In this document: positions 24,559 through 32,426 of the stretch, one piece after another
Layout: the number at the start of each line of letters is the position of its first letter
How positions within the stretch are numbered: the stretch's first letter is position 1
Assembly (NCBI GenBank): GCA_041984235.1
Contig: JBHIYN010000006.1
Location: 186,001-250,000 of the forward strand
Reading direction: 5' to 3'
DNA length: 64,000 bases
Source of the DNA: JBHIYN01 sp041984235
Lineage (GTDB): Bacteria; Pseudomonadota; Gammaproteobacteria; Ga0077536
Position numbers and translations under genes: made by a program
The notes under the pieces: generated by a model
What the model was told of the DNA's origin: nothing
Database searches by the model: none
The model's input: only the letters and a program-made list of their open reading frames with translations

Positions 24559-26829
24559 TCAGAGCTCGAATTCGACCCCTGCAAACCAGGTCTGGTCCAG
24601 GCCCGCGCGGGCGCCATGCGGCTGGCGCGACACGATGTACTCGGCATCGAACAGGTTGTGGATCCCGCCGAACAGCTTGACGTTCTCGCGCAGCATGAAG
24701 TGTGCAGCGAGATCGACCACCTCGTATGAATCGGTCTTGCCGAACCGCGCATCCGGCAGACCCACCCCGTTCAACTCGACATCGACGTTATTGGCACTGG
24801 TATAGGTGTCATCGACGAAGCTCGCATTGACGTTCACCCCCCAGCGCGCGAAATCGAGCGCCGCACCGATATTGACCTGGTAAGTGGGAATGTACGGCAC
24901 GTCGTTGCCGTCCCGGCCGAAGCTGAAGATCGACTCGGGATCGGTCGATTGGGCGTCGTTCTGCTGTGTGGCATCGGTGTAGGTGAAAGCAAGGTGGTAC
25001 AGGTTGCTGAACGACCAGCCGCGCGCCACACCCAGGTCGAACTGGCCGGAGACTTCGACGCCGACGGCATCGACCTCGCCGAAGTTCTCGTCCACGCCGG
25101 TTCCCGTACCGCCGATATTGCTGACCACGATGAGATCCTCGAAATCGGTGTAGAAGCCAACCACCTCGGCCGCCGCTACGCCGCGCGTGTCCGCGTAGCG
25201 CACGCCCAGCTCGTAGCCGATGCTGGTCTCCTCCTCCAGCCCGGCGACTGCGCCGCCGGGAGAAGGAGGAGAGAAGCCAAAGTGCACGCCACCGAACACC
25301 TGCCAGGTGTCGCTGACGTTGTAACCGACACCGATACCACCGCCGAGCATGTCGAGGGTTTCGTCAGCGGTTACGCGGCCGGGACGCATGTCACGATTCT
25401 CGAGGTCGAGATGCTCATAGCGGATGCCGGGGGTCAGCCACCAGCGGCCCACCTCGATGCGGTCTTCGAGCCACACGGCGACTGCATCGACCTCGGCTTC
25501 GCGGTTGTCCTGGCTGCCCGGCGCGCCCCGCGCAACGCCCAGGATTGCCCCGTTGGCGGCCTGTGTGTACACGTCGTTGCGTTGGAAGCGATCCTCTTCG
25601 TCGTTGTGGTAGCGCACGCCCAGGGTCACGGCGTGACGCACCGCCCCGAACTCGAGCTTGAGCACGCCTTCTGACTGCACGCCCCACGAGTAGTAGTCGC
25701 GATTGTTGGCCCGCACGCGCAGGTCGCAGGCAAGCTCGCCGCGCAGACACGCCAGTCCGTCGCCGGCAAACACGGCCGCGGCACCGGCCAGCGCGGCAGA
25801 GAGATCCTGGTTGAGCCCGCTGCCGCCGATGTCACGAATGTCGTTGAGCTTGTACCAGTTGCGCGAGAACTTGTTGTAGTAAGCGGTGGTGACGATGTCC
25901 AGGCGCTCGTCGGGGGACATGAAGTGACGCAGGTAGGTGCGGTGCTGCTCGCGCTGGATATTGTCGAACTGGGATGAACTGTAACGCCGGTTGGCGTCCC
26001 GGCGCAGGTCGGCGGTCGCGAGGCCCAGGTAGGTTTCGTCCGCCTCGGCGTCGGTAAAGCCGTACTTGAACTCGAAGCGCTGGTAGAAGCTCGACGCCGG
26101 TTCCCAAAACAGCTTCACCATCGGCTCGAGGTTGGTAAAGCCGGTCTCGTCCGGATGGCTCACGCCGGGTGCGGCGTCGATGGTCCTGAAGCCGTCGGTG
26201 CCGCGCAGGTAGAACTCTGCCACGTAGCCGACGCGGCCGGCGTCCAGCTTGGCCGTGCCACCGTGGTAGGCATGGGTGCGATACTCGTCGTCATCGCCAT
26301 ACTGCCCGCGCAGGTAGGTGGTCTGTACATCGGGCACCGGTGTCGACAGGTAATTGATCGCACCGCCGGTCGTGTGCGGGCCGTACTTGATCTGGCTGCT
26401 GCCCTTGAGCACCTCGATCGCGGCCATGCGTCCGGTCGTCGGCGAGTAGTAGGCCGACGGGGCGGCATAGGGCGCGGGCGCCGCCAGGATGCCGTCCTCC
26501 ATGAGGGTGACCTTGGCGCTGCGCGACGTATCGACCCCGCGCAGGCTGATGTTCGGAAACAGGCCGTAGCCGTCTTCCTCGCGCACGTATACGCCCGGGA
26601 TCCGGCGCAGGGCCCGCGCGACGTCGTCGTAGGCCAGGTCGCGGATCTGCGCGCTCTCGACGACATGGGCCGAACCGGGGATCCGGGGCAGGCCGTCACG
26701 GTGACCGACCACCAGGATCTGCGAGAGCACGTCGGGGTTCGGGCTACTGTCTGCTTCCGCGGCGATGGCAGCGGTCCCGAAAAGAGAAACGGTAAGGGTT
26801 GCGGCGATGCCGCGGCGCGAGCGTTGCAA
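24559..26829 (-). CDS. FecA-type TonB-dependent outer-membrane receptor
   Basis: The 756-residue protein has a signal peptide (IAATLTVSLFGTAAIAAEA), a TonB-box-like SQILVVGHR, then a plug with IPGVYVREEDGYGLFPNISL and RGVDTSRSAKVTLMEDGI as in FecA-like siderophore receptors. A beta-barrel of about 600 residues ends in a C-terminal aromatic (EFEL). Such receptors import ferric chelates, or sometimes other metal complexes, with TonB energy. TTG 26829 is chosen because AGGAG lies eight bases upstream and it opens the signal peptide; an upstream TTG at 26904 would add an arginine-rich leader overlapping the Fur-like box. No N-terminal FecR-signalling extension is visible. The ligand is unknown. 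Confidence 0.88.
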   Translation of the reverse strand: MQRSRRGIAATLTVSLFGTAAIAAEADSSPNPDVLSQILVVGHRDGLPRIPGSAHVVESAQIRDLAYDDVARALRRIPGVYVREEDGYGLFPNISLRGVDTSRSAKVTLMEDGILAAPAPYAAPSAYYSPTTGRMAAIEVLKGSSQIKYGPHTTGGAINYLSTPVPDVQTTYLRGQYGDDDEYRTHAYHGGTAKLDAGRVGYVAEFYLRGTDGFRTIDAAPGVSHPDETGFTNLEPMVKLFWEPASSFYQRFEFKYGFTDAEADETYLGLATADLRRDANRRYSSSQFDNIQREQHRTYLRHFMSPDERLDIVTTAYYNKFSRNWYKLNDIRDIGGSGLNQDLSAALAGAAAVFAGDGLACLRGELACDLRVRANNRDYYSWGVQSEGVLKLEFGAVRHAVTLGVRYHNDEEDRFQRNDVYTQAANGAILGVARGAPGSQDNREAEVDAVAVWLEDRIEVGRWWLTPGIRYEHLDLENRDMRPGRVTADETLDMLGGGIGVGYNVSDTWQVFGGVHFGFSPPSPGGAVAGLEEETSIGYELGVRYADTRGVAAAEVVGFYTDFEDLIVVSNIGGTGTGVDENFGEVDAVGVEVSGQFDLGVARGWSFSNLYHLAFTYTDATQQNDAQSTDPESIFSFGRDGNDVPYIPTYQVNIGAALDFARWGVNVNASFVDDTYTSANNVDVELNGVGLPDARFGKTDSYEVVDLAAHFMLRENVKLFGGIHNLFDAEYIVSRQPHGARAGLDQTWFAGVEFEL

Positions 26830-26900
26830 GGCGTGGTCTCCTGTTGCGAAAGCCGACGGCCGCCGGGGCCGCGCAGCGAATAGTTCCTGATAAGACAGAT

Positions 26901-26919
26901 GCAAATGATAATACTTCTG
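26901..26919 (-). promoter_or_regulatory. fur box: Fur-box-like sequence upstream of the TonB receptor
   Basis: GCAAATGATAATACTTCTG matches 13 of 19 positions of the Fur consensus, including the core ATGATAAT. It lies in an unusually AT-rich patch 72 bases before the receptor start. TATTAT and TATCAT -10-like hexamers overlap it on the minus strand. Iron repression through Fur is therefore likely but not proven. Confidence 0.6.
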
Positions 26920-27016
26920 ATTTAAGTCTGTATAGACATGCAGAATCTTTCCCGGCGCCCGCCGGCGCAGCGATGCTGCGCGCTAGAATGCCGGCGTCGC
27001 CCCTTCCGAAGCCGTT

Positions 27017-27706
27017 ATGCTGCACCGCATCGCCCTCGTCGGCCTGAGCTGCCTCCTATCCGCCTGCCTGCTCGACACCACGCAACCGCGTATGTCCAGC
27101 GATTACGCCGCGCGTGTACAACGCGCCGGCATCGTGTCGTTGCTGGAACCCTCGGCACGGGTCAGCTTCCTGACGAGTTCGGCACTGGAGAGCCATTTCG
27201 GCAGGCTGCGGCTGCCGGGCTGGAACAGCGAACGCCTCGCTTTCGACGCGCTCGGCTCGCGGCTCGCGCGCATGGGCTTCACCGTGTCCGAACTGGACGC
27301 CGGGACCAGCCTCGACAGGCGCGACATCGCCGCCGGGATCTATGCACTCGGCGAGCGCGAGGGCCTCGACCTGGTCGTCGTGGTCATGCCCGACAACCGC
27401 GCTGATTTCGTCACCGATACCAACCAGAACGTCAGTGGTTACGGCATACAGCAGGCTTTCGACACCGCGCCCTACGTCTACGCCGCCGTCTCGGTGGCGG
27501 CCTACGACATCGGCAAGCGCTTCACGGTCGCACAGGCCGACGGCCACCAGCATGAACCCGCCGCGGCAGGTGCCTGGGATCCGGCCTGGCAAACGGCTCG
27601 TGGCGAGCTCAGCCCGGCGCCCGCCGTCGCCGAGGCGCTCGCACCGCAGCTCGAACGCCTGCTCGGCACCGCCCTCGCGGTTGCCGCGCAGGAAGCCGGG
27701 CTGTAA
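27017..27706 (+). CDS. predicted lipoprotein of unknown function
   Basis: The 229-residue product starts with a lipoprotein signal: MLHRIALVGLSCLLSAC, with lipobox Leu14-Ser-Ala-Cys17. The next residue is Leu18, which favours outer-membrane sorting. The mature part is about 210 residues, mixed alpha/beta, with a hydrophobic strand GLDLVVVVMPDN and a middle region rich in alanine. I recognise no family. A TAGAAT -10-like hexamer at 26984 lies 27 bases upstream of the ATG. The gene is divergent from the Fur-controlled receptor, and co-regulation from the shared spacer is possible but not shown. Confidence 0.7.
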   Translation: MLHRIALVGLSCLLSACLLDTTQPRMSSDYAARVQRAGIVSLLEPSARVSFLTSSALESHFGRLRLPGWNSERLAFDALGSRLARMGFTVSELDAGTSLDRRDIAAGIYALGEREGLDLVVVVMPDNRADFVTDTNQNVSGYGIQQAFDTAPYVYAAVSVAAYDIGKRFTVAQADGHQHEPAAAGAWDPAWQTARGELSPAPAVAEALAPQLERLLGTALAVAAQEAGL

Positions 27707-27808
27707 AGTACCGAGCGGTACAGAGCGCCGGAGCCCGGCGCTCCGCAGATGCCATCTGCCGGCGCGCACGGCGCCGGCCGACAATACGCCCAGGGGAGAC
27801 TACCGCTT

Positions 27809-28639
27809 ATGAGTTACGTCGACGCCGTCGAGAAAATCGAAGTTCCCAAACCACCCCGCTATTACACCGAGCCCGCCTTCGAGCACGTCATGGGCGTGCC
27901 GGTGGCCTACCGCCGCCAGGGTAGGGGCGAGGCCACCGTGCTGCTGCACGGCGCCGGCTTCACGCGCATGTGGATCCCGCTCTACGAAACGCTGGCGGAG
28001 AAGCTCGATTTCATCGCCCCGGAAGCCCCCGGCTTCGGTGAAACGCCGCTGCCGCCGTGGCTGCGCAGCTTCGACGACCTGACCATCCTCTACGACCAGT
28101 TGTTCGAGCAGCTCGGCCTGGAGCGCATCCACCTGATCGGCTTCTCCATGGGCGGTTGGGCGGCGTCGGAGTTCGCCGCCTTCTATCCCCGGCGCCTGAA
28201 ATCCCTGACCCTGATCACGCCGGTCGGCCTACGCCTGCCCGACGACCCGGGCGTGGACATCTTCCAGCTCGGTCCCGCGGAGCTGATGGACCGGCTGTTC
28301 AAGGACAAGGCAGTGATGCAGGAGTGGCTGCCCGACCCGGAGAACTTCGACGAGGGCATCCACATGTACGCCGAATTCTCCGCCGCGGCGCGCCTGATGT
28401 GGGCGCCGCGCTACAACGTCGCGCTGGAACGGCGACTGCAGCGCGTGACCTGCCCGGCGCTGGTGATCGGCGGTGAGGAAGACCGCCTGGTGCCGAACGC
28501 GATGTCGGACAAGTACGCCGAGGTGCTGCCGAACGCGAAGCTCATGCGCATCGCCGGCACCGGACACGAGCCGTGCCTGGAGCGCCCGCGCGAGCTCGCC
28601 GACGCCATTACCGGATTCATCGAGGAGGCCTCGAAATGA
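27809..28639 (+). CDS. alpha/beta hydrolase coupled to a luciferase-like monooxygenase
   Basis: The 276-residue protein has the standard hydrolase signature: LLHGAGFTRMWIP (oxyanion loop), nucleophile elbow GFSMGG with Ser113, an acid in GGEEDRLVPN and a histidine in AGTGHEP near residue 255. The pattern matches meta-cleavage-type C-C hydrolases and epoxide/ester hydrolases. A GGGGAG site precedes ATG 27809. The stop codon overlaps the next gene by four bases (ATGA), so both proteins are made from one message. The hydrolase probably acts on the product or precursor of the adjacent monooxygenase; this is inference. Confidence 0.85.
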   Translation: MSYVDAVEKIEVPKPPRYYTEPAFEHVMGVPVAYRRQGRGEATVLLHGAGFTRMWIPLYETLAEKLDFIAPEAPGFGETPLPPWLRSFDDLTILYDQLFEQLGLERIHLIGFSMGGWAASEFAAFYPRRLKSLTLITPVGLRLPDDPGVDIFQLGPAELMDRLFKDKAVMQEWLPDPENFDEGIHMYAEFSAAARLMWAPRYNVALERRLQRVTCPALVIGGEEDRLVPNAMSDKYAEVLPNAKLMRIAGTGHEPCLERPRELADAITGFIEEASK

Positions 28640-29994
28640 ACAAGCTGCGTTTCTACTTCTTCCACCTGATGCCCTACCCGCACATTCCGCCGTCGGAAAC
28701 CTTCGAGTCGACCTGGGTCTCGCTGCCCAACAAGTACTACGACCCGCACCGCGGCCAGCAGCTCTACAACGAGTACATCGACCAGTGCGCGGCAGCCGAG
28801 GACTACGGTTACGACGGCGTCGCCGTCAACGAGCACCACGCCAATTTCTACGGCACCATGCCCTCGCCCAACATCATCGCGGCGATGCTGGTCCAGCGTA
28901 CGAAGCACATCCCCATCGGCGTCATCGGCAATGCCATTCCGCTGCACGGCAATCCGCTGCGGGTGGCCGAGGAGATCGCCATGCTGGACGTGATCTCCGG
29001 CGGGCGCATCATCTCCGGTTTCGTGCGCGGCATCGGCTGTGAGTACTTCAACAACCCGGTGGTGCCGGGCGACTCCACCGAACGCTTCGCCGAGGCCCAT
29101 GACCTCATCATCAAGGCGTGGACCGACGAAGGACCGTTCACCTGGCAGGGCGATCATTTCTACGTGCCCAACGTCAACATCATCCCGCGCCCGATCCAGC
29201 AGCCGCATCCGCCGATCTGGATCCCGGGCCAGGGCTCGCTGGAGACGCTGCAGTTCATTGCCAAACACCGCTATACCTACATGATGGTCTTCGCACCGCT
29301 GTGGTTCACGAAGATGGCCTTCGACGGCCTGCGCGAGGAGTGCCACCGGCTGGGATACGAGGCGGACAAGAACATGTTCAACGCCTGCGTGCCGACCTAC
29401 GTCGCCGAGACCGATGCCCAGGCGCATCGCGAGGCCAAGGCGCACATGTCCTGGGTGTTCAATACCGGCCTCAAGATCCCCGACCAGATCTTCTTCCCGC
29501 CCGGCTACATGACCACCAAGTCGTTCCGCAATTTCGTCGGCGCGCTGAAGAAAGGGCACGTGAAACCGCAGTCACAGCTCACCTACGACGAGATGATCGC
29601 CGATCGCTACATCATCGTCGGCTCACCGGAGACGGTGAAGAACCAGCTCGGCGAGTACTGCGACGAAGTCGGTGCCGGCGGGCTCATCGGCGGCGGATCG
29701 GCCTACGGACCGATGCCGAACTGGATGGTGATGAAGAACATGCAGCTGTTCGCCGAGGAGGTCATGCCGGAGTTCCGCGAGGCGGACGGCCTGCCCGACT
29801 ACCAGCGCGAGGCGCCGAACTCCCAGCGTTCACGCGCCGAGCTCGCCGCGCGCCGCGGGCGTCCGGCGGAGACCGCACGTTCCCGGGTCACCGGCGGCTC
29901 GGATCTGATCGAGCACAGCCTGGCCCACGTTGCCGAGGTTATCGATCCCACCATGCGCGACGAGGAGCGCGAGCGGCCGGCCTCGGCCGGCTGA
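28636..29994 (+). CDS. luciferase-like (LLM class) flavin monooxygenase
   Basis: The 452-residue protein is larger than the other LLM proteins in this window. It has DGVAVNEHHANFYG, where the EHH pair is the bacterial-luciferase-like active-site motif. It also has HGNPLRVAEEIAMLDVISGG, GSLETLQFIAKHR and, at the C terminus, an arginine-rich tail. Such enzymes use FMNH2 or F420H2 and O2 on alkanals, ketones or cyclic compounds. The N-terminal 30 residues and the C-terminal 60 residues are extensions relative to short LLM proteins. The start overlaps the hydrolase stop by four bases. Substrate and cofactor are not determined. Confidence 0.85.
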   Translation: MNKLRFYFFHLMPYPHIPPSETFESTWVSLPNKYYDPHRGQQLYNEYIDQCAAAEDYGYDGVAVNEHHANFYGTMPSPNIIAAMLVQRTKHIPIGVIGNAIPLHGNPLRVAEEIAMLDVISGGRIISGFVRGIGCEYFNNPVVPGDSTERFAEAHDLIIKAWTDEGPFTWQGDHFYVPNVNIIPRPIQQPHPPIWIPGQGSLETLQFIAKHRYTYMMVFAPLWFTKMAFDGLREECHRLGYEADKNMFNACVPTYVAETDAQAHREAKAHMSWVFNTGLKIPDQIFFPPGYMTTKSFRNFVGALKKGHVKPQSQLTYDEMIADRYIIVGSPETVKNQLGEYCDEVGAGGLIGGGSAYGPMPNWMVMKNMQLFAEEVMPEFREADGLPDYQREAPNSQRSRAELAARRGRPAETARSRVTGGSDLIEHSLAHVAEVIDPTMRDEERERPASAG

Positions 29995-30024
29995 CGGCGA
30001 TCGGTCGCGCCGCGCGTGGCGGGC

Positions 30025-30317
30025 ATGAACACCACGGTCCTCGTCGCCGATGGCGACGAGGACTTTCACCGCGGCATGGTGGCGCTGCTCGATGACAAGC
30101 AGTTCATCTCCGGGGTGGCGCCCGACGCGCGCGTGATCGCGGTCTCGAGTTGCACCGAGAACCGCTACGTGCTCAGCATGCTGCGCGCAGGGCATCGGCT
30201 TATGTCGCCAAGTCGCGGGTCGCCAGCGACATCGCGCAGGCGGCCATGGCCGTGGCCGCGGACCAGGTGTTCATGAGCCCCGGCATCGATTCGAGCATGC
30301 GGCGCGTCCTCGGCTGA
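30025..30317 (+). pseudogene. decayed response-regulator receiver fragment
   Basis: A receiver-like opening (TTVLVADGDEDFHRGMVALL) jumps directly to PDARVIAVSSCTENRYVLSM, so the phosphoacceptor region is missing. The frame then shifts near 30185-30200. The other frame continues with AYVAKSRVASDIAQAAM and SPGIDSSMRRVLG before a stop. This is the fingerprint of a LuxR-class response regulator that has lost an internal segment, acquired a frameshift and lacks its HTH. It follows the LLM monooxygenase by 30 bases. A sequencing error could explain the shift but not the deletion. Confidence 0.6.
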
Positions 30318-30342
30318 GGCCGCCGGGCGCAACCGTGGCCGC

Positions 30343-30459
30343 TCAGACCACGGTCGCCGCGAGGTCGCCGAGTGCGGCCAGCCACACGCCACCGCTGAAC
30401 AGCAGCATGATGCCCAGCACGGAAAGATTGGCGATGATTTCGATGGTCGTGTCTTTCAT
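30343..30459 (-). CDS. 38-residue single-span membrane protein
   Basis: A minus-strand frame of 38 residues begins ATG 30459 and reads MKDTTIEIIANLSVLGIMLL, then FSGGVWLAALGDLAATVV before TGA. It has a short charged N terminus and one strong hydrophobic segment. No ribosome site stands out. Coding potential is supported by the hydrophobic pattern and the clean stop, with no competing gene in this 330-base interval except the pseudogene. Function is unknown. Confidence 0.45.
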   Translation of the reverse strand: MKDTTIEIIANLSVLGIMLLFSGGVWLAALGDLAATVV

Positions 30460-30606
30460 GGCAGTGCCCCGATTGCGGCGGACCGGCGGCCCGCTCTACG
30501 GGATCAAGCATGGACCGCCGCGGTAACCGGCGGGTTGCCGCGTGTAACCGGATTGTTGCCGAGATGTTGCAGGGCCGGGCGCGGCCGCCAGCCGCACGAC
30601 GCCCGC

Positions 30607-30612
30607 TATAAT
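30607..30612 (+). promoter_or_regulatory. -10 element of the CMD gene
   Basis: A consensus TATAAT lies 35 bases before ATG 30648. No clear -35 exists 17 bases upstream. Confidence 0.45.
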
Positions 30613-30647
30613 CAGCCGCCCAGCAGCCGACAGGAGCGCACACGCCC

Positions 30648-31265
30648 ATGGCCCGAGTCGCTATCGTCAAGCCCGAGCAGGTCGACGACCCCGCCATACA
30701 GGCGATCTTCGAGTGGGTCACCGAAGTCGAGAGCGCGGTGCCCAATCATTTTTACGTGGAGATGAACTTTCCCGAGTTCCTCAAGGCCAAGCTCGGCGCG
30801 ACCCAGGTCCTGTGGCAACAGGGCGAGCTCAGCCTGCCGGAGATCCAGCACGTCGGCATCCTCGTCTCCAAGGCCAACGGCTGCCCGTACTGCACGGCGG
30901 CCTTCTGCACCATCCTGAATTACGGGCTGGAGACCGCCGAGGACTACGTGCAGGAGCTCGTCACGCAGGGCGTGACGGCGGTGGACGACGCGCGGTTGCG
31001 CACCCTGCTCGACTTCGCGCTCAAGGTCAACGCCGATGCGAAGGCCATCACCGATGCCGACACCGATGCCCTGCGCGACGCCGGCCTGACCGACAAGGGC
31101 ATCGTGCAGCTGGTCCACCTGGTCAGCGACTTCGCTGCCTACAACCGGCTCAACCTCGCGCTGGATACCGACTACGACTACCGTGACATGTGGCGCTCGC
31201 TGGCCTTCGGCTGGCAGCAGGCGGCCGGCGAAGCCGCGGGCGACAACAGCCGCGGCGTGCGCTGA
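30648..31265 (+). CDS. carboxymuconolactone-decarboxylase/AhpD-like protein
   Basis: The 205-residue protein has the AhpD/CMD helical core with the redox pair Cys79-x2-Cys82 in KANGCPYCTAAF. A histidine, as in the AhpD proton relay, is not evident at the usual place after the CxxC. LVTQGVTAVDDARLRTLLDF follows. Proteins of this group are thiol peroxidases or decarboxylases, and many are uncharacterised. The gene starts 35 bases after TATAAT with AGGAG further downstream. The small membrane protein gene begins 15 bases after its stop. Confidence 0.82.
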   Translation: MARVAIVKPEQVDDPAIQAIFEWVTEVESAVPNHFYVEMNFPEFLKAKLGATQVLWQQGELSLPEIQHVGILVSKANGCPYCTAAFCTILNYGLETAEDYVQELVTQGVTAVDDARLRTLLDFALKVNADAKAITDADTDALRDAGLTDKGIVQLVHLVSDFAAYNRLNLALDTDYDYRDMWRSLAFGWQQAAGEAAGDNSRGVR

Positions 31266-31279
31266 ACGCAGCGTCGCCG

Positions 31280-31435
31280 ATGCAGTTCTGGATCGCAGCC
31301 TGGGTCTTCGTGTTCGCCGCCGGCCTGCTGGTCGCCTCGCAGGCGAACGCCGAGGACCGCCGCGCCAACCGGGGCACGGCAGTGTTCATGCTCGCCCTGA
31401 TGGGGGCGGCGGCGTTCGTCATGTACCGCGCCTGA
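31280..31435 (+). CDS. 51-residue two-span membrane protein
   Basis: The product MQFWIAAWVFVFAAGLLVAS continues through a short charged loop (NAEDRRANRGT) and a second span (FMLALMGAAAFVMYR). It is compact and hydrophobic, with no recognised family. It starts 15 bases after the CMD gene and is likely co-transcribed. The ATG at 31280 removes an arginine-rich leader that overlaps the CMD gene. Confidence 0.55.
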   Translation: MQFWIAAWVFVFAAGLLVASQANAEDRRANRGTAVFMLALMGAAAFVMYRA

Positions 31436-31474
31436 CCGGACGGCGCTGACTTTCGACACGGCCGCCGGCCCGGG

Positions 31475-31798
31475 TCAGGGTTGCGGGCCCCACGGCGCCG
31501 AGACCAGCAGCTGCACCTCCTGCGTATCGATCAGCGGCCGCAGCTTCGCCGCCACCGCCATGAAGCGCTCGCTGGCGTAGAGCCGTTGCCAGAACGCGCG
31601 CCGCGCCTCGTCGGATTCGAAACGCCACAGGTGCACGAGCTGGTGCAGGCGCCCGGTGTCGCTGACGAAGTAGCCGACGAGGTTCTCGCCGAATCCTTCC
31701 GCCTCCAGCACCGGCCAGCCCTCTTCGCTGTAGAGCCGCAGGATCTCGGCCATCTGGCCGACCCGTACCGAGTAGGTGCGCTGCTCGTAGATCTTCAT
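31475..31798 (-). CDS. NIPSNAP-family protein
   Basis: The 107-residue protein opens MKIYEQRTYSVRVGQMAEIL and continues to LVGYFVSDTGRLHQLVHLWRF, the ferredoxin-like alpha/beta pattern of NIPSNAP/EthD-like proteins. These small dimeric proteins are often found in oxygenase or reductase operons; their chemistry is poorly known. Its ATG overlaps the stop of the Ddn-like gene by four bases, so it closes a four-gene set on the minus strand that also holds a SnoaL-like protein and an LLM oxidoreductase. Confidence 0.8.
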   Translation of the reverse strand: MKIYEQRTYSVRVGQMAEILRLYSEEGWPVLEAEGFGENLVGYFVSDTGRLHQLVHLWRFESDEARRAFWQRLYASERFMAVAAKLRPLIDTQEVQLLVSAPWGPQP

Positions 31799-32328
31799 GC
31801 GTCGTCCTCCGTTTGCTGCGTACCGCCAGGCATGCGCAGCGCAGGCTGCGCGCCGTCCCGCTCCCGGCTCTGGTCATGACCCGTGGCGGCGGCCGCGGGC
31901 GGCGCACCGGCATCGAGCGTGATGACGACCAGCGTGCCCTTCAGCCACTCCGGCAGCCACCCCGGCGCGCGCGGCCGCAGGCGCGCGAACACCGCGTCGC
32001 GGTACACGGGGTCGTCGCGCACGGCGCGTGCGTGCCCGCGCAGGGACTGCCCGCGGATCAGCACGCGGGTCGCCGCCCCCTCGTCCGCGAACGCCCGCCA
32101 CCAGCTGTGATCCGCGCCGGCGAACACGGTATCGCCCTCGCGCAGGTAATTGACCGGGATGCTGCGTCCGCCGGGCAGTGTCAGCAGCATGGTCTCGCGC
32201 GCCCGCACGCCCTGCGGATCGTGGCGGATCTCGTCCGCCACGCGGGGATTGAACACGTGGACGACATAGAGCGCGGTGCCGGCCACGCCCAGCACGAGCA
32301 ACACCGCAACCGCGATCATGACGCGCAC
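31795..32328 (-). CDS. membrane-anchored Ddn/PNPOx-like split-barrel protein
   Basis: The 177-residue product begins with one hydrophobic span (AVAVLLVLGVAGTALYVVHVF). It is followed by a split beta-barrel in the deazaflavin-dependent nitroreductase (Ddn/DUF385) style: ETMLLTLPGGRSIPVNYLR, DTVFAGADHSWWRAF and ATRVLIRGQSLRGHAR. The mycobacterial family reduces substrates with F420H2. A C-terminal 30-residue low-complexity tail contains acidic and Gln/Thr residues. It overlaps NIPSNAP by four bases and lies 98 bases downstream of an LLM gene, consistent with but not proof of F420 use. Confidence 0.65.
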   Translation of the reverse strand: MRVMIAVAVLLVLGVAGTALYVVHVFNPRVADEIRHDPQGVRARETMLLTLPGGRSIPVNYLREGDTVFAGADHSWWRAFADEGAATRVLIRGQSLRGHARAVRDDPVYRDAVFARLRPRAPGWLPEWLKGTLVVITLDAGAPPAAAATGHDQSRERDGAQPALRMPGGTQQTEDDA

Positions 32329-32426
32329 ACGTCGCCTCCTGCGCGCGCGCCGCCCATGACCCTGCGCCGGGTCATGTCGCGGGCCACGCGCGATGCCGGT
32401 GACGGGCGGCGCCGGGCCACGCCCGT

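Noticed and set aside
30335..30526. 63-codon plus-strand frame in the spacer before the CMD gene
   Set aside because: It lacks a ribosome site and is antisense to the better small membrane frame.
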